A model generated the notes under the pieces. The model saw only the letters and a list, made by a program, of their open reading frames with translations. It was not told where the DNA came from and made no database searches. From assembly GCA_023412805.1 (NCBI GenBank), contig JAEZRM010000028.1:1-64000 (forward strand): a DNA stretch of 64,000 nt, read 5' to 3'. This document shows, in pieces, positions 62,647-64,000 of the stretch (its first letter is position 1; every line of letters starts with the position of its first letter). Origin of the DNA: Pseudomonadota bacterium (GTDB lineage: Bacteria > Pseudomonadota > Alphaproteobacteria > Rhizobiales > Hyphomicrobiaceae). Both the position numbers and the translations under genes were made by a program.

Positions 62647-63456
62647 ATGCGCGATTCACCTGAACATGCGCCCCAAGCGGGCTCCCAGATAGCGGCTGTC
62701 GAGGCCGAGAGCTTTGCCGTCGTGCCGGGGCGTGCGGATGCGGGCCTAATTCTGCTCTGCGATCACGCGGGCAATGCCTTTCCGCCGGAGTATGGCACGC
62801 TTGGTCTGCCGGCGGCGCAGCTTCGTCGCCACATTGCCTACGACATCGGCGCGGCGGCCGTGACGCGCGGGGTCGCGGCAGTGCTCGGCGTGCCGGCTGT
62901 GCTCACGCGCTTCTCGCGCCTCCTCATTGATCCCAATCGCGGCGCCGACGATCCGACCATGATCATGCGCCTCTCTGATGGGGCCGTCATTCCCGGCAAT
63001 CGCCACCTGGATGCGGCCGAGCGCGCGAAACGCACCGCGCTCTACTATCGTCCCTATCACGACGCCATCGAGGACGTCATCGGGTGCTGCACCGCTGCCG
63101 GCGGCGCGCCGGCAATCATCTCCATTCACAGCTTCACCGAGAGCTGGAAGGGCGTGCCGCGCCCGTGGCATGTCGGCATTCTCTGGGATCGCGATGCGCG
63201 TCTCTCGGCGCCGATGCTCGACTATTTTCACGCTGATGGCGGTCTCATTGTCGGCGATAACGAGCCGTACAGGGGGAGCCTGGAAGGCGACTGCCTCTGG
63301 CAGCACGCGACGTCACGAGATCTGCCGAACGCGCTCATCGAAATCCGCCAGGATCTGATCCGCGACGAGCAAGGACAGCAACAGTGGGCCGAGCGGATCA
63401 TTGCGCTCGTTCGCGCGTTGAAAGGGCGTCCGGATCTCAATCTCGACCGCTTGTGA
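62647..63456 (+). CDS. N-formylglutamate amidohydrolase-like protein
   Basis: 269 aa, FGase fold (zinc-dependent). Motifs GLILLCDHAGNAFPPEYG at about residues 37-53, DIGAAAVTRGVAAVLGV, RLLIDPNRGADDPTMI, IISIHSFTESWKG and EIRQDLIRD match the family. It would hydrolyse an N-formyl or related amide in histidine breakdown or similar. A start at 62647 is preferred to an in-frame upstream codon. It lies 49 bp after lbpA on the same strand; this need not mean shared function. Confidence 0.85.
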   Translation: MRDSPEHAPQAGSQIAAVEAESFAVVPGRADAGLILLCDHAGNAFPPEYGTLGLPAAQLRRHIAYDIGAAAVTRGVAAVLGVPAVLTRFSRLLIDPNRGADDPTMIMRLSDGAVIPGNRHLDAAERAKRTALYYRPYHDAIEDVIGCCTAAGGAPAIISIHSFTESWKGVPRPWHVGILWDRDARLSAPMLDYFHADGGLIVGDNEPYRGSLEGDCLWQHATSRDLPNALIEIRQDLIRDEQGQQQWAERIIALVRALKGRPDLNLDRL

Positions 63457-63486
63457 GCGGCCCCAAGTTTTGAAGAGGAGCGTGTC

Positions 63487-63795
63487 ATGACGAAACTCGA
63501 CAAGGCAACCACGACGGAACTCGAAGCCGCGGCATTCCGGCGGCTCGTCGAGCACCTGCGTACGCGCAGCGACGTGCAGAACATCGACCTGATGAACCTC
63601 GCGGGCTTCTGCCGCAACTGCCTCTCGAACTGGTACCAGGAGGCGGCAAGCACTGCCGGCAAGGAGATCAGCAAGGACGAGGCGCGCGAGATCGTCTACG
63701 GGATGCCGTACAAGGAATGGCAGGCGAAGCACCAGAAGGAAGCGTCGGCCGAGCAGAAGGCCGCCTTCGAGAAATCCAAGCCGCACAGCCATTGA
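63487..63795 (+). CDS. DUF1244-family protein
   Basis: 102 aa; a small helical protein family common in alphaproteobacteria. The motif GFCRNCLSNWYQEA has two Cys three apart, probably a metal or redox site. The C-terminus is Lys/Glu-rich. A GAGGAG ribosome site precedes the ATG. It follows the amidohydrolase by 30 bp and precedes a Nudix gene by 10 bp, an often-seen neighbourhood, so the three are likely co-transcribed. Function unknown. Confidence 0.88.
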   Translation: MTKLDKATTTELEAAAFRRLVEHLRTRSDVQNIDLMNLAGFCRNCLSNWYQEAASTAGKEISKDEAREIVYGMPYKEWQAKHQKEASAEQKAAFEKSKPHSH

Positions 63796-63805
63796 GACGT
63801 AGTAC

Positions 63806-64000
63806 ATGGCAAAGCCTGTTACGCCGAGACTGACCGCCGACTGTGTCGCTGTGGATGCCAAGGGGCGCGTGCTGCTCATCCGGCGAGGGCATCCACCGTT
63901 CGTCGGGCACTACGCCCTCCCCGGCGGTTTCGTCGATGTCGGTGAGACAGTCGAGGACGGCTGCCGCCGCGAGCTCCTGGAGGAGACGGGGGTCAAGGCC
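63806..64000 (+). CDS. Nudix hydrolase, 5' part only
   Basis: 65 codons are visible before the window ends. The Nudix box GGFVDVGETVEDG then CRRELLEETG is complete (G-x5-E-x7-REUxEExGU), so pyrophosphohydrolase activity on a nucleoside-diphosphate derivative is expected. The N-terminal LTADCVAVDAKGRVLLIRRGHPPFVGHYALPGG resembles ADP-ribose/NAD-type Nudix proteins. Substrate cannot be decided from this part. Starts 10 bp after the DUF1244 stop. Confidence 0.9.
   Translation, partial: MAKPVTPRLTADCVAVDAKGRVLLIRRGHPPFVGHYALPGGFVDVGETVEDGCRRELLEETGVKA

Overview
The window is GC-rich DNA from an alphaproteobacterium, most likely order Hyphomicrobiales. Evidence for this is the split atpHAGDC operon without atp F0 genes, the lpoA-like/rsmI/yraN neighbourhood, the adjacent catalytic and non-catalytic M16 peptidases, ccmAB, and a sulfur-oxidising heterodisulfide-reductase-like (sHdr) locus of the kind known from Hyphomicrobium. 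No rRNA, tRNA, CRISPR array, prophage or insertion sequence could be recognised. Almost all of the sequence is coding, and long open frames antisense to real genes are frequent because of the GC content.

Layout. 0-6.7 kb: LysE-type exporter, SGNH/DUF459 protein, lytic transglycosylase, galE and galU (divergent), and a two-domain rhodanese. 6.7-12 kb: Tat-exported FAD oxidase and a TRAP transporter (binding protein plus fused QM permease). 12-17 kb: an isolated sdhB, an LpoA-like lipoprotein, and divergent rsmI-yraN. 16.6-22 kb: F1-ATPase operon with a small zinc-ribbon-like gene between atpD and atpC. 22.3-29.7 kb (minus strand): a probable catabolic unit with LysR regulator, RraA-like protein, unknown protein, a two-subunit acyl-CoA dehydrogenase, DenD-type dehydrogenase and D-2-hydroxyacid dehydrogenase. 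29.8-33.7 kb: lysine-rich histone-like protein, rlmB, an unusual repeat-rich low-coding segment, and a DUF4189 protein. 34-38.4 kb: isovaleryl-CoA dehydrogenase, ccmAB, ABC-F ATPase. 38.9-52.9 kb: paired M16 peptidases, pgi, mutL, rsmD, a pseudouridine synthase, tadA, a HEXXH protein, TPR protein, TerC, VWA protein and two EamA transporters.

53.2-62.6 kb holds the most interesting system: dsrE-shdrC1-[VOC]-shdrB1-[LysE]-shdrA-[OsmC]-shdrH-shdrC2-shdrB2-[methyltransferase]-[unknown]-lbpA. The core is the known sHdr/lipoate-binding-protein pathway, in which a sulfur-carrier protein, an Fe-S/flavin sHdr complex and lipoylated LbpA oxidise sulfane sulfur in the cytoplasm. Here at least five extra genes are woven into the same tightly spaced, often ATGA-coupled operon, which suggests an extended version of the pathway. 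The window ends with an N-formylglutamate amidohydrolase-like gene, a DUF1244 gene and the start of a Nudix hydrolase.

Intergenic DNA carries two families of hairpin elements: CTCTCCCC dyads and a triple-hairpin element whose copies show compensatory base changes. Some are arranged as inverted pairs like REPINs. The segment at 31.4-32.6 kb contains a repeated GTTGCGTCAG word, read in different frames, and a structured leader candidate.
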